A stretch of DNA of 64,000 bases, taken from assembly GCA_039817415.1 (NCBI GenBank), contig JBCBVV010000032.1, forward strand, positions 1 to 64,000, written 5' to 3'. Of the stretch, positions 17,914 to 26,031 are shown piece by piece. Below the pieces are notes generated by a model that was given only the letters and a program-made list of their open reading frames with translations, ran no database searches and was not told where the DNA came from. The DNA is from JALEFZ01 sp039817415. GTDB lineage: Bacteria; Bacteroidota; Bacteroidia; J057. Position numbers and translations under genes: made by a program. The first letter of the stretch is position 1. Each line of letters opens with the position of its first letter.

Positions 17914-18411
17914 ATGATAGGAAAGGCTATTTTATGTATGTCATTGCTAGGCATTGGCATAGAGGATTTTCGTAGCAGGAGAATTCACCTTTATTGGTTT
18001 CTTTTAGCTTCGATTTGCATACTTCTTTTGAGAATAAAGACCATTTCCCCTTCGGATCTATTGGAAATTGCCCTTAATCTGGCAAATGGTGTTTGTATTA
18101 TAGGAGCTACCTCCCTGGTTTTTTGGATCAAGGGTAAACCAGAATTTACCCGACAAAGCCTAGGCTTGGGAGACGTATGGATGATGGCCTTAATGGGAAT
18201 GAATTTTTATCATTTGGCCTATCAAATCCTCTTCCTTTCGACCATCTGTCTATCGCTCTTGGTTTCGTCCTATTATTTATCGGTCTATCCTCAAATAAGA
18301 GATGAATTTACAGTTCCTATGGCAGGAGTTTGGGCGTTTAGTTGGTTGCTCATTGAGGCGATTCACCCCTATTTCCCTTTTTCATCTTTTAAAATATTTC
18401 TATGGAAGTAG
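17914..18411 (+). CDS. Short prepilin peptidase (A24 family)
   Basis: A 165-residue polytopic membrane protein with the two catalytic aspartates of prepilin peptidases: D18 in GIEDFRSRRIH and D87 in the GLGD motif, followed by VWMMALMG. It lacks the N-terminal cysteine-rich methyltransferase domain of GspO/PilD, so it is the short, peptidase-only form. It should cleave the G, I, J and K-like precursors of this operon at the inner membrane. It overlaps gspE by 10 bases. Confidence 0.9.
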   Translation: MIGKAILCMSLLGIGIEDFRSRRIHLYWFLLASICILLLRIKTISPSDLLEIALNLANGVCIIGATSLVFWIKGKPEFTRQSLGLGDVWMMALMGMNFYHLAYQILFLSTICLSLLVSSYYLSVYPQIRDEFTVPMAGVWAFSWLLIEAIHPYFPFSSFKIFLWK

Positions 18412-19811
18412 CTGATTTGGATTACAAATTAGTCAGCCTATTCACTCCTGAGCAGGCACATCAACTATGCCTTATTCCCTTCAGGGAAGATGAGAGTAAA
18501 TTGACATGTTTAGCTGTTGAAAGTGATGCAGAAAAATTAAGTCTGGCTCGTTTGCTCCTGGGAAGAGAGATATGTCTTGAACTCATTTCGTCGGATCACT
18601 TCCAAAGACTCTTATTGCAATCCTATCCGACAAACAAGATAGTTTCTCGGGAAGCCCAACAAGAGAGTCGGGAAAATTCGGATGCAGTTGATTTTATTGA
18701 GAAAATACTAGAATCCGCTCTTCAAATGAATGCAAGTGATATTCATATTGAATGTTACCAAGATTTATCTAGAGTTCGATTTCGATGGGAAGGACAACTG
18801 GTAGAAAAACATCACATCCCATTATCGATATATCCATCCATCATCAGCAGGATTAAAATTATGGCTGACATGGATATATCTGAAAAAAGGTTACCCCAAG
18901 ACGGGCGCATTCATACAGCAATTCAAGACCAAAAAATAGATATCCGTGTGTCCTCGATTCCGGGAAAGTTTGGCGAAAAAATTGTCATGCGATTGTTGAG
19001 TAGAACCTTGAAAGCTTGGGATTTGGATCAACTTGGGTTTCGACCTCAGGAATTATCTGCCTATCAACAGGCCATACAAAAACCCAATGGAATCATCCTA
19101 ATCACCGGCCCTACAGGTAGCGGCAAAACCAGTACCCTTTATACTACCCTCTATCAACTCAATCTTCCCGGCAAAAATATTACCACCATCGAGGACCCCA
19201 TTGAATATACTTTCAGCGGTATCAATCAGGTACAGATGAAGGATGAGATTGGATTAAGTTTTGATCGTGCGTTAAAGTCTTTTTTAAGGCAAGACCCAGA
19301 TATATTGATGGTTGGGGAAATCAGGGATACATCTACGGCAAAAATTGCCATCAGAGCTGCCATGACAGGTCATTTGGTCTTCTCTACGCTTCATACGAAT
19401 GGGGCGATTGAAGCCATTTCTAGATTAACCGATATGGGAATTGAACCTTACTTATTAGCGGGATGTCTGCGAGTTGTTATAGCGCAACGATTGCTGAGGC
19501 TACTATGTGATCACTGTAAGTCCCCAAACGATGATATGCTCCATGTGGGATTTCAAGAGACTTATTCCATTAATCGTCATTGGCGAAGTATCGGATGTCG
19601 CCATTGCCATTTTACAGGTTACAGGGGTAGAAAGGCTGTCTTTGAAGTTTTGCCTATAGACCAGCATCTCAAAAGAATGATTAGAAAAAAACAGGAATTG
19701 GATTATGAAAATATCATAGCCACAGACCTATTAAGCATGAATGAAAACCTGGCAGAATTGGTTCGTTCAGGGGCAACCTCCCTTGAAGAAGCCTTGGTCC
19801 ACTATCAATAA
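18402..19811 (+). CDS. gspE: Secretion/pilus assembly ATPase GspE/PilB
   Basis: A 469-residue cytoplasmic ATPase. The N-terminal GspE_N-like domain is shortened. The motor shows Walker A GPTGSGKT (236-243), an Asp box (TTIEDPIEY), Walker B (DPDILMVGEIRD) and a His box (TGHLVFSTLHTN). The zinc-binding element is present as two CxxC pairs (CDHC and CRHC) near 365-405. It powers pseudopilus or pilus assembly through GspF. The gene sits in frame overlap with the peptidase gene and is followed 4 bases later by the secretin. Confidence 0.96.
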   Translation: MEVADLDYKLVSLFTPEQAHQLCLIPFREDESKLTCLAVESDAEKLSLARLLLGREICLELISSDHFQRLLLQSYPTNKIVSREAQQESRENSDAVDFIEKILESALQMNASDIHIECYQDLSRVRFRWEGQLVEKHHIPLSIYPSIISRIKIMADMDISEKRLPQDGRIHTAIQDQKIDIRVSSIPGKFGEKIVMRLLSRTLKAWDLDQLGFRPQELSAYQQAIQKPNGIILITGPTGSGKTSTLYTTLYQLNLPGKNITTIEDPIEYTFSGINQVQMKDEIGLSFDRALKSFLRQDPDILMVGEIRDTSTAKIAIRAAMTGHLVFSTLHTNGAIEAISRLTDMGIEPYLLAGCLRVVIAQRLLRLLCDHCKSPNDDMLHVGFQETYSINRHWRSIGCRHCHFTGYRGRKAVFEVLPIDQHLKRMIRKKQELDYENIIATDLLSMNENLAELVRSGATSLEEALVHYQ

Positions 19812-19815
19812 CCCT

Positions 19816-21849
19816 ATGAAAGCACAATCACTTTTTCTCTATGTATGTATGTGGTTCCCTATCTTGTTATATGGGCAAGAAGATAGATTACATCAATTAA
19901 GTCTTCAATTAGATTCTCTAAGTGAGGAAATTCCTGCTCTTCTAGAGGAAACAGAACTCTCCTTTACCCGGATTCCTCTGTCTACCTACGTAAGAGCAGT
20001 TGGGCGAGAGCACGGGATCAATGTCCACATAGAAGAGACGCCGACTATCCGCCTTACCTCTCATCTACAAAAGGAACAGGTGAAAAATATCTTTCTCTTT
20101 CTTTGTAAAAACTATCACTACACCCTAGAGTCTACAGGAAGCATCCTTCATTTTTTGCCCCTTACTGAGCCAGAAGATCTTCAAGAAGAAGATGAAAAGG
20201 AGCTGTTAGCGATAGACTTTAAAGATGGATTGCTTTCTGTGGACTTAAAAGGAGACAGCATTTTCTCAGTTGTTAGGAGAATTTCAGAATTGAGCGGGAG
20301 AAAGTTACTCGTGCCGACAGGAACCTCTTATCAACTTGAAGTGTATCTCCCCCCGACTCCAATAGATACAGCTATCGAGGCAATTTTTGAGACTAATGGA
20401 TTTAAGGTTAAGCATCATAGAAAAGGATATACTTTGATCAGCCCGCTAGCTTCAAATGGGCTATCCAAACCTACCCAAGCTATTCGGTCTCATTCTTTTC
20501 AGGTGGAGGTTTTTACGGATGGAGAAAATCGATTGATCAATGTAGAAGCTGAAAATTCGCCACTAGTAGAGGTCATTCAGGATATTTTTGATCGACTTGA
20601 AGCAGACTTTATTCTCTATGATCCATTGGAAGGACACATTTCCTGCAAGGCTGAGTTTTCGAATTTGGATGAATGGTTGGAGCTAATCCTCAAAGGAACA
20701 CCCTTTGCCTACAAGAAGTCTGGTAACATGTATATGCTGGGAAGGGCCAACCATGAATGGCTCCTTCACACTACCGCCGTTAAGCTTGAACATAGGCCTA
20801 GTTACCAGATTATGGAGCTCATTCCAGGAATAGAGGAGGTAACAAGTTCGGAATCCTCAAATACACTGGGTTCTTCCTCGCGCCCTTTCCCTACAAACAC
20901 TACTGTGGGACAAAATGGCTTTTCTAGTTTGGGGCAAGGCAACTCTTCCCAGCCGACTTCCTATCCCCAATCTTCAAGAATATTTAAGGCAAAAGCCGGG
21001 GAGGTAGAAATGGTTGATTATCCTGAATTGAATGAGATTATTCTGAAAGGGCCTGCAGATCAGGTACAGGAGACGATATCCATGATCAAGCAACTAGATC
21101 AGCCCATTCCTATGGTGAGAATTGAGATGTTGGTAGTTGAAATCAACAAAGACAGACTACTCAATACGAAATTGAAGGCGGGCTTTAGAAATGGGAATGA
21201 TTCAAGTGGAAATAGACAGGTTTTACCCGGCTTGGACATGAATGTGGGGGGCGAAGCCTTGGATAATTTACTAGGTAGCATTCCCAATCTTCAACCCTTA
21301 GGCCTATTAGACCAGGGCTTCTACCTAAATCTTCAAGCACAGGAAAGCAGGGGAAATCTCAAAGTTCAAATGAAGCCTATTCTCTCTATGCTCAATGGCC
21401 GAGAAGGAAGTCTTACCATAGGTCAGACCCAATATTTCCTCTTAGAAACCACGACTTCCTCTGCAGGTGCAGTCAATAATTTCCAACAATTCACCCAACG
21501 ATTTGAAAGTATTGTGGCCAATGTAACCCTTTGGCTGAGGCCTTTCGTGTCAGATGATGGCATGGTCACCCTGGATGTATTACCAGACTTTACCACCCCA
21601 GTAGGTAGTTTCGATGCCGATGTGCCACCTACCATTGCGACCAGAAGATTCGTGTCGACCATTCGAGTCAAAAATGGGGAAACAATGGTACTTGGAGGCT
21701 TGACAGAAGAGGCTATGGGAGAAAATACACAAGGACTTCCATGGCTAAGTAGAGTACCTGTCCTGAAATGGATTTTTGGTAATGTCCAGAAAAGTAAGAA
21801 CAAGTCATCCTTACTCATCTACATCACCCCTATTGTAAGCTATAATTGA
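19816..21849 (+). CDS. gspD: Secretin GspD/PilQ
   Basis: The start is set at ATG 19816 because the signal peptide MKAQSLFLYVCMWFPILLYGQ begins there; the open frame upstream overlaps gspE. The 677-residue protein has secretin N-terminal repeats (about 55-330) and a serine/threonine-rich linker (about 345-385). The outer-membrane secretin domain runs from about 430 to the end, with VRIEMLVVEINKDRL, the strand SLTIGQTQYFLL and the signature VKNGETMVLGGLTEE...LPWLSRVPVLKWIFG. It forms the outer-membrane channel. No pilotin or GspS-binding tail is obvious. Confidence 0.95.
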   Translation: MKAQSLFLYVCMWFPILLYGQEDRLHQLSLQLDSLSEEIPALLEETELSFTRIPLSTYVRAVGREHGINVHIEETPTIRLTSHLQKEQVKNIFLFLCKNYHYTLESTGSILHFLPLTEPEDLQEEDEKELLAIDFKDGLLSVDLKGDSIFSVVRRISELSGRKLLVPTGTSYQLEVYLPPTPIDTAIEAIFETNGFKVKHHRKGYTLISPLASNGLSKPTQAIRSHSFQVEVFTDGENRLINVEAENSPLVEVIQDIFDRLEADFILYDPLEGHISCKAEFSNLDEWLELILKGTPFAYKKSGNMYMLGRANHEWLLHTTAVKLEHRPSYQIMELIPGIEEVTSSESSNTLGSSSRPFPTNTTVGQNGFSSLGQGNSSQPTSYPQSSRIFKAKAGEVEMVDYPELNEIILKGPADQVQETISMIKQLDQPIPMVRIEMLVVEINKDRLLNTKLKAGFRNGNDSSGNRQVLPGLDMNVGGEALDNLLGSIPNLQPLGLLDQGFYLNLQAQESRGNLKVQMKPILSMLNGREGSLTIGQTQYFLLETTTSSAGAVNNFQQFTQRFESIVANVTLWLRPFVSDDGMVTLDVLPDFTTPVGSFDADVPPTIATRRFVSTIRVKNGETMVLGGLTEEAMGENTQGLPWLSRVPVLKWIFGNVQKSKNKSSLLIYITPIVSYN

Positions 21850-21850
21850 T

Positions 21851-23056
21851 ATGAAATTTTGGGAAAAATGGGGGCTTGGAAAAGGGGACTATTGGCTAGG
21901 AATAGAGGCACAAGGAACCCAATGGAAAGTGATCCTTCTATCCTTTCATCGATTCAAGGTGAAAATCGAACTAGAAAAGATATGTGAAGATAGGCAGGCA
22001 TTACTTATGCTTCTTCGGAAATATTCTTCCATACCGATATTACTATATGCTCCAGAGCTAAGTGGAGTGGAAAAATGCATCCCCTTATCATCCGTAAATC
22101 TGGTAAAGGAGGTATTAGGCATGTCTGTGGAACGACCGACCGTCTATTTTGGGCAGTACCTTCTAACCAAAGATGAAGCGCAATGGGTAAAATTGGCTAG
22201 GAAGGACGACTTAATGGCAAAGCTTAATGACCTAAAGGAGATTAAGGAAGACATTGTCAGTGTTTCCATCATGAGCTTACCTGTTTTGTTTTTGATAGAG
22301 AATATCGAAGGCTACCAAAAGCAGAAAGTATATCAGTTTGAAGGCTATTTCTGGCAGGATGGTATCCTTTCTTCACCTACGCCTGAGGCAGAATCTTTAT
22401 CTCATTTAGATTTAGCAAGCTCGCTTTCGATTGATCCTAATTTTCTGGAATTATATGGGGCTGTGGTTTTTCATTACTTATCTCAAGGAAGGGATTTATT
22501 TCAGTTGGAGGATTTTGACTCGAAAAGGAAGAATTATAAACGGCAAAAAGGCTTGTTGAAATGGCTTCAATTAGGCCTATTAATCAGCCTATTGGCACTC
22601 GGACTCGCTACCTTTTTTGAAGAGTTTTGGTTGGCAAAAAGGGAAAATCAGACTAAGCTTATTGAATCAAAAAAGGAAGTATTAGAAGAAGTCAAATTGA
22701 AGCAAAACCAGGTGGCCCATTTGCGTAAATTCCTCAGTCAAAAAGTCCTAAAGTCCTCTCATGTTGCTATTCAATTCGATGCCCTATCAATTCACATCCC
22801 CAAGGAAATCGTTTTTGATAAGCTGTGGTTTCGTCCCCGTATCCAACAGCTGAAAAAACTTGATCCAGAGTTGAGAGAAATCCGCCCTGATATATTGTTA
22901 GAAGGGCACTGCTCCAAGGTATCTGAGCTCCTTTCCTTTATTCAACAAGTGGAAAGGGAAACTAAATTTACAGATGTATCAGTATGGAATTCTGCTTTTG
23001 ATGAGCTAAGGGAGGTTCACCAGTTTACCCTCACGATAAATGACCATGAAGATTAA
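21851..23056 (+). CDS. GspL-like or fused PilM-PilN-like assembly protein
   Basis: A 401-residue protein with a cytoplasmic N-terminal domain (about 1-225, starting YWLGIEAQGTQWKVILL) resembling the actin-like PilM/GspL fold. A membrane helix follows (WLQLGLLISLLALGLATFF, about 238-256), then a coiled coil. A periplasmic ferredoxin-like domain (about 340-400) ends in a PilN-type pattern (LLEGHCSKVSELLSFIQQVE, FTLTIND). It should recruit GspE to the membrane. It is 1 base after the secretin stop and overlaps the next gene by 17 bases. Confidence 0.75.
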   Translation: MKFWEKWGLGKGDYWLGIEAQGTQWKVILLSFHRFKVKIELEKICEDRQALLMLLRKYSSIPILLYAPELSGVEKCIPLSSVNLVKEVLGMSVERPTVYFGQYLLTKDEAQWVKLARKDDLMAKLNDLKEIKEDIVSVSIMSLPVLFLIENIEGYQKQKVYQFEGYFWQDGILSSPTPEAESLSHLDLASSLSIDPNFLELYGAVVFHYLSQGRDLFQLEDFDSKRKNYKRQKGLLKWLQLGLLISLLALGLATFFEEFWLAKRENQTKLIESKKEVLEEVKLKQNQVAHLRKFLSQKVLKSSHVAIQFDALSIHIPKEIVFDKLWFRPRIQQLKKLDPELREIRPDILLEGHCSKVSELLSFIQQVERETKFTDVSVWNSAFDELREVHQFTLTINDHED

Positions 23057-23576
23057 ACATATTTCAATAGCCGTTGGGATAGTCTGTCTCATCTTCTTGC
23101 TTGGGGCACTTTTGAAAATTGGGAATTTGGTAAAGATCAAAGCGGAATCTATCCTTTTTAATCAAAGGGTGGAGGCTATTGAGCAAGCTCCTCAACTTCT
23201 CAAGGATTTGTCAAAGCAGGAGGAAGTTTACCAAGAACGTTTAAATGGGAATGATAGAAAGAAATCATTCGATTCTCCTTCTTCTTTTCTGACCTACCTA
23301 GATACCACTTCACGAAAATTTAGCCTTCACCTATTAAATGTTCCCCAAGAAAAGAAGTCTATGGAAGATGGAATAGAAATCGGTACGCTCTGCCTGAGCA
23401 TAAAAGGGAATTTTAAGTCGATGCTGAAATGGCTTTATCAAATAGAAGAGCTTGATCACTCCGCCTCTGCAAAACACCTCTATATGGAAGTCCGGAAGGA
23501 AGGGAAGAAAACAGGTCGTCAATCTTTCTTGTATGCTGAGGTTTGTTTCTCAAGACTTATATCTGACAGGCCATAA
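23040..23576 (+). CDS. GspM/PilO-like assembly protein
   Basis: A 178-residue bitopic protein with an N-terminal membrane helix (IAVGIVCLIFLLGALLKIG), a coiled-coil region (about 45-75) and a small alpha/beta domain ending LYAEVCFSRLI. Position and architecture match GspM or PilO, the partner of GspL/PilN. ATG at 23040 or 23046 are both possible starts. It is the last gene of the operon and is followed by a hairpin. Confidence 0.7.
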   Translation: MTMKIKHISIAVGIVCLIFLLGALLKIGNLVKIKAESILFNQRVEAIEQAPQLLKDLSKQEEVYQERLNGNDRKKSFDSPSSFLTYLDTTSRKFSLHLLNVPQEKKSMEDGIEIGTLCLSIKGNFKSMLKWLYQIEELDHSASAKHLYMEVRKEGKKTGRQSFLYAEVCFSRLISDRP

Positions 23577-23580
23577 AAAA

Positions 23581-23603
23581 CCAGGGACCTGCAGGGTCCC
23601 TGG
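23581..23603. terminator. Hairpin after the secretion operon
   Basis: CCAGGGACC (23581-23589) pairs with GGTCCCTGG (23595-23603), loop TGCAG, beginning 4 bases after the last stop codon. The plus-strand 3' side lacks a T-run, while six A residues precede it, so it resembles an intrinsic terminator better on the minus strand. It may still stabilise or terminate the operon transcript. Confidence 0.55.
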
Positions 23604-24026
23604 CCACCATTATGACAAAATCTACTAGAACAAATACTTAATGAAAGTGCCTTAATGTGGACGAGAAAATTGTCAATGCCACTGATGACATCCTCTTTCC
23701 ACCAAATCTGATAGGAACAAAGGAAGCATTAGGGTATCACAAATTAATCACAGCTCAGTAACAAAAACCTTGGAGTCTGCGTCACGGGAAGAAAAAAGGC
23801 CCAACTGACATAGCAGCTTAGATAGAAAAGTTGGGGAGGATGATATTTATAAATCGGTTAAAAATTGGATGATTGTTTGATAAATTTTATTGAGTGGCAG
23901 GGATGTTTGCCATTTCTGTAATGATAGCTGGGTTTAATATTTTTATTCGAAAAATTATTTTCAATAACGTTTATCTCTATCCTCGGTATTATTTTTTTGT
24001 AAAAAGATTGTTTCTTAATTTTAAAC
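23604..24026. other. Gene-free spacer
   Basis: About 420 bases between the secretion operon and the next gene pair. Two short opposed open frames near 23858-24088 overlap each other and show no protein-like composition. No RNA gene or repeat was recognised apart from the inverted repeat described next. Confidence 0.4.
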
Positions 24027-24084
24027 GAAGGGAAATGGTCGTTTTCGAACCAACGAAACGACGCACGCTTTGCCATTTTCCTTC
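24027..24084. promoter_or_regulatory. Nested inverted repeat just upstream of a start codon
   Basis: GAAGGGAAATGG (24027-24038) pairs with 24073-24084 over 12 positions, one as a G-U pair. Inside it, TCGTTTTCG and CGAAACGA (about 24039-24061) form a second hairpin. The element ends 25 bases before ATG 24110, so it could be a folded 5' leader, an operator or a terminator of upstream transcription. Function is unknown. Confidence 0.4.
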
Positions 24085-24109
24085 ATAAGAATAATCGGCA
24101 AATTAATAT

Positions 24110-24532
24110 ATGATTCCCCCCTCCGTTCCAGCTCTTGCAAGAAGGTTATCTATTCTTGCGATAATAACTTTCTTGTGTCTTTCACCCTTGTTTGGACAAG
24201 ATCACACCTCACATGAATCCAGCAATCTTCAGGCTTTGTTTAGCCTATTTGAGATTCCGTTTCTCCTATTATGTCTCATTTTTGCCTTTCTCACTGCATC
24301 TGAGTTAAAAGGAGGAAAATTTGGCCGAGGTATGAATTTATTGGCGATAGGATTTCTGATCATGGCTATCGGTCATGTTCACATGCAGGTGGAGCATTTA
24401 TTTAATTTTAGCCTATTCAAGACGATATTTCCAGCACCTTTTGATATGATCCTCTGGTATGTAACCTTGATTGTTACTTGGGGATTTTCAGGATATGGGT
24501 TTTATTTGATTTACAAAGCCAGTAGTAGTTGA
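24110..24532 (+). CDS. Small membrane protein with histidine-rich segments
   Basis: A 140-residue protein with a likely signal peptide ending at LFGQ, followed by DHTSHESS. Three membrane helices follow (about 44-64, 75-92 and 112-135). The second helix is flanked by GHVHMQVEH, and the histidines there and near the mature N-terminus could bind a metal. I recognise no family. The next gene starts 4 bases downstream, so the two form an operon. Confidence 0.6.
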   Translation: MIPPSVPALARRLSILAIITFLCLSPLFGQDHTSHESSNLQALFSLFEIPFLLLCLIFAFLTASELKGGKFGRGMNLLAIGFLIMAIGHVHMQVEHLFNFSLFKTIFPAPFDMILWYVTLIVTWGFSGYGFYLIYKASSS

Positions 24533-24536
24533 ACAC

Positions 24537-25298
24537 ATGGTAGATTTCAATTTGTTCTCCTTCAAACCCGTCATACCAGCGCTCTGGACCCACATAGATA
24601 ATCAGCAGGAAAAGGCCATGGAACAGGTTCTTTCCTCCTTGGAAGGGTACTTGGATATGAATCCAGTTCATAACCATCTCTCCAACTATGCGAAAAGCTT
24701 CGTGAACTGGTCATCTGCTAGGAAGGCTATCTATTTTTCCTCACTTTATGGCCTAATAGAAACATCCTTGTCGGCAGCAGACAGAGGGGGTTCAGGATTT
24801 TTCGCTCCTGCCTTTAGAAAGGAGATGATCAAACAGCATCCTGCATTGTACCGGCTTAAGCCTATTCAACTTGCATGGACTGATCCTGTTGCCCAAGGAG
24901 TTGGTTTTTCCTTTTTGTTTATAGATTGGGTATTAGATCAAATAGAATCAATCGTAGGAAAGAATCATCAATTTCTTCTTACCAGTAGAAAAGACCTCCA
25001 TCAATTAAGAGTTAGCCTAAGAGAATTGAAAGAAGAAGGTAAAAATCCTGAATACATCGAAAGAGGACATAGCCTTGACCTGGATATGATGGTAGGTGAG
25101 CTATGGAAGTGGAGCAATGAGACCTTGGGCCCTAAGAAAAGTAGAAAATTCTTCGGATCAGCTTTTGAATCGGTGAAACTGCTCTTCGAGACCTATCCTG
25201 CATTCTCCACAGTCCTTGAAATCCTGCCAGCTAACATCCTGAATCCCTCAGATTTGATACGCTTGTCTTATCAAGTTGGTCGCAAACAACCTAGGTAA
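24537..25298 (+). CDS. Hypothetical helical protein
   Basis: A 253-residue soluble protein, mostly helical, without a signal peptide. It has a glycine-rich stretch (AADRGGSGFFAPAF) and tryptophan/aspartate motifs (LAWTDPVAQGVGFSFLF), but I recognise no family. It follows the small membrane protein by 4 bases and probably works with it. Its 3' end faces the convergent LytTR regulator gene. Confidence 0.6.
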   Translation: MVDFNLFSFKPVIPALWTHIDNQQEKAMEQVLSSLEGYLDMNPVHNHLSNYAKSFVNWSSARKAIYFSSLYGLIETSLSAADRGGSGFFAPAFRKEMIKQHPALYRLKPIQLAWTDPVAQGVGFSFLFIDWVLDQIESIVGKNHQFLLTSRKDLHQLRVSLRELKEEGKNPEYIERGHSLDLDMMVGELWKWSNETLGPKKSRKFFGSAFESVKLLFETYPAFSTVLEILPANILNPSDLIRLSYQVGRKQPR

Positions 25299-25305
25299 AG
25301 CGGTA

Positions 25306-26031
25306 TTATTTTCCTTCTAAAAACCGCTTAAAGGAGGAGCGGAAATTTTTTCCGATGGGCAATTCTTTGCCATCTTTTAGGAAAAGACGATTTCCTTCCA
25401 CATAGTCAATGGCTGAGATATTGACAACGAAGGATTTATGGATTCTTTTAAAAGTGGAAGATGGAAATACCGTTTCCATGTGTGTTAAAGTCTGTGGAGT
25501 TAGATGGTATTCATCCTTTAACCACACTTTGACAAAATTTCCATAGCTCTCCAAAAAATTCACTTCTGCAAAATTGATTTGAACGAGGCGCTTCTCCGTC
25601 TTAACGAATATAGAGCTAGATTCCGACTCAGTGGGTTGTTCAGATATGGTGTTATGCTTTTCTTTCCCTCCTTCCTTTCTTATGGAAGCTCGTTGAACTG
25701 CTTTTAGAAAGCGTTCAAATGAAATGGGCTTTACCAGGTAATCAACCACATTTAATTCAAAGCCTTCTAGCGCATATTCTCCATAAGCAGAGGTAATGAT
25801 GACGGACGGAGGGCTTTGTAGGGTTCGAAGAAAATCCAGCCCTTTTAATCTGGGCATGTGGATATCTAAAAACATCAGGTCAACCTTCTCTTCCTGCATA
25901 AAGACCAGTGCCTCAGTTGCGGAGTAGCACTGTCCTATGAGTGAAATAAATGGCACATCTTGTATATACTCCGTTAATACCCTGTGTGCCAGAGGTTCGT
26001 CATCTACAATTATGGCCCTTAGCATGTTCAT
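25306..26031 (-). CDS. LytTR-family response regulator
   Basis: A 241-residue protein. The receiver domain (1-120) has the acidic pair in IVDDE, acceptor aspartate in LMFLDIHMP and a conserved lysine in YLVKP. The C-terminal LytTR DNA-binding domain (about 140-238) contains IFVKTEKRLVQINFAEVNFLESYGNFVKVW and FKRIHKSFVVN. It overlaps the sensor kinase gene by 4 bases and should be its phosphorylation partner. Confidence 0.95.
   Translation of the reverse strand: MNMLRAIIVDDEPLAHRVLTEYIQDVPFISLIGQCYSATEALVFMQEEKVDLMFLDIHMPRLKGLDFLRTLQSPPSVIITSAYGEYALEGFELNVVDYLVKPISFERFLKAVQRASIRKEGGKEKHNTISEQPTESESSSIFVKTEKRLVQINFAEVNFLESYGNFVKVWLKDEYHLTPQTLTHMETVFPSSTFKRIHKSFVVNISAIDYVEGNRLFLKDGKELPIGKNFRSSFKRFLEGK

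Noticed and set aside
19741..19815. Earlier start for the secretin
   Set aside because: It lies in another frame inside gspE and would bury the signal peptide that begins at 19816.
24039..24061. A GGTTCGAA-like stretch on the minus strand suggesting a tRNA T-arm
   Set aside because: There is no acceptor stem, D-arm or anticodon arm at the right distances; the pairing is explained by the nested inverted repeat.
23858..24088. Two opposed short open frames in the 23.6-24.1 kb gap
   Set aside because: They overlap each other, are AT-rich and show low-complexity composition with no start context.
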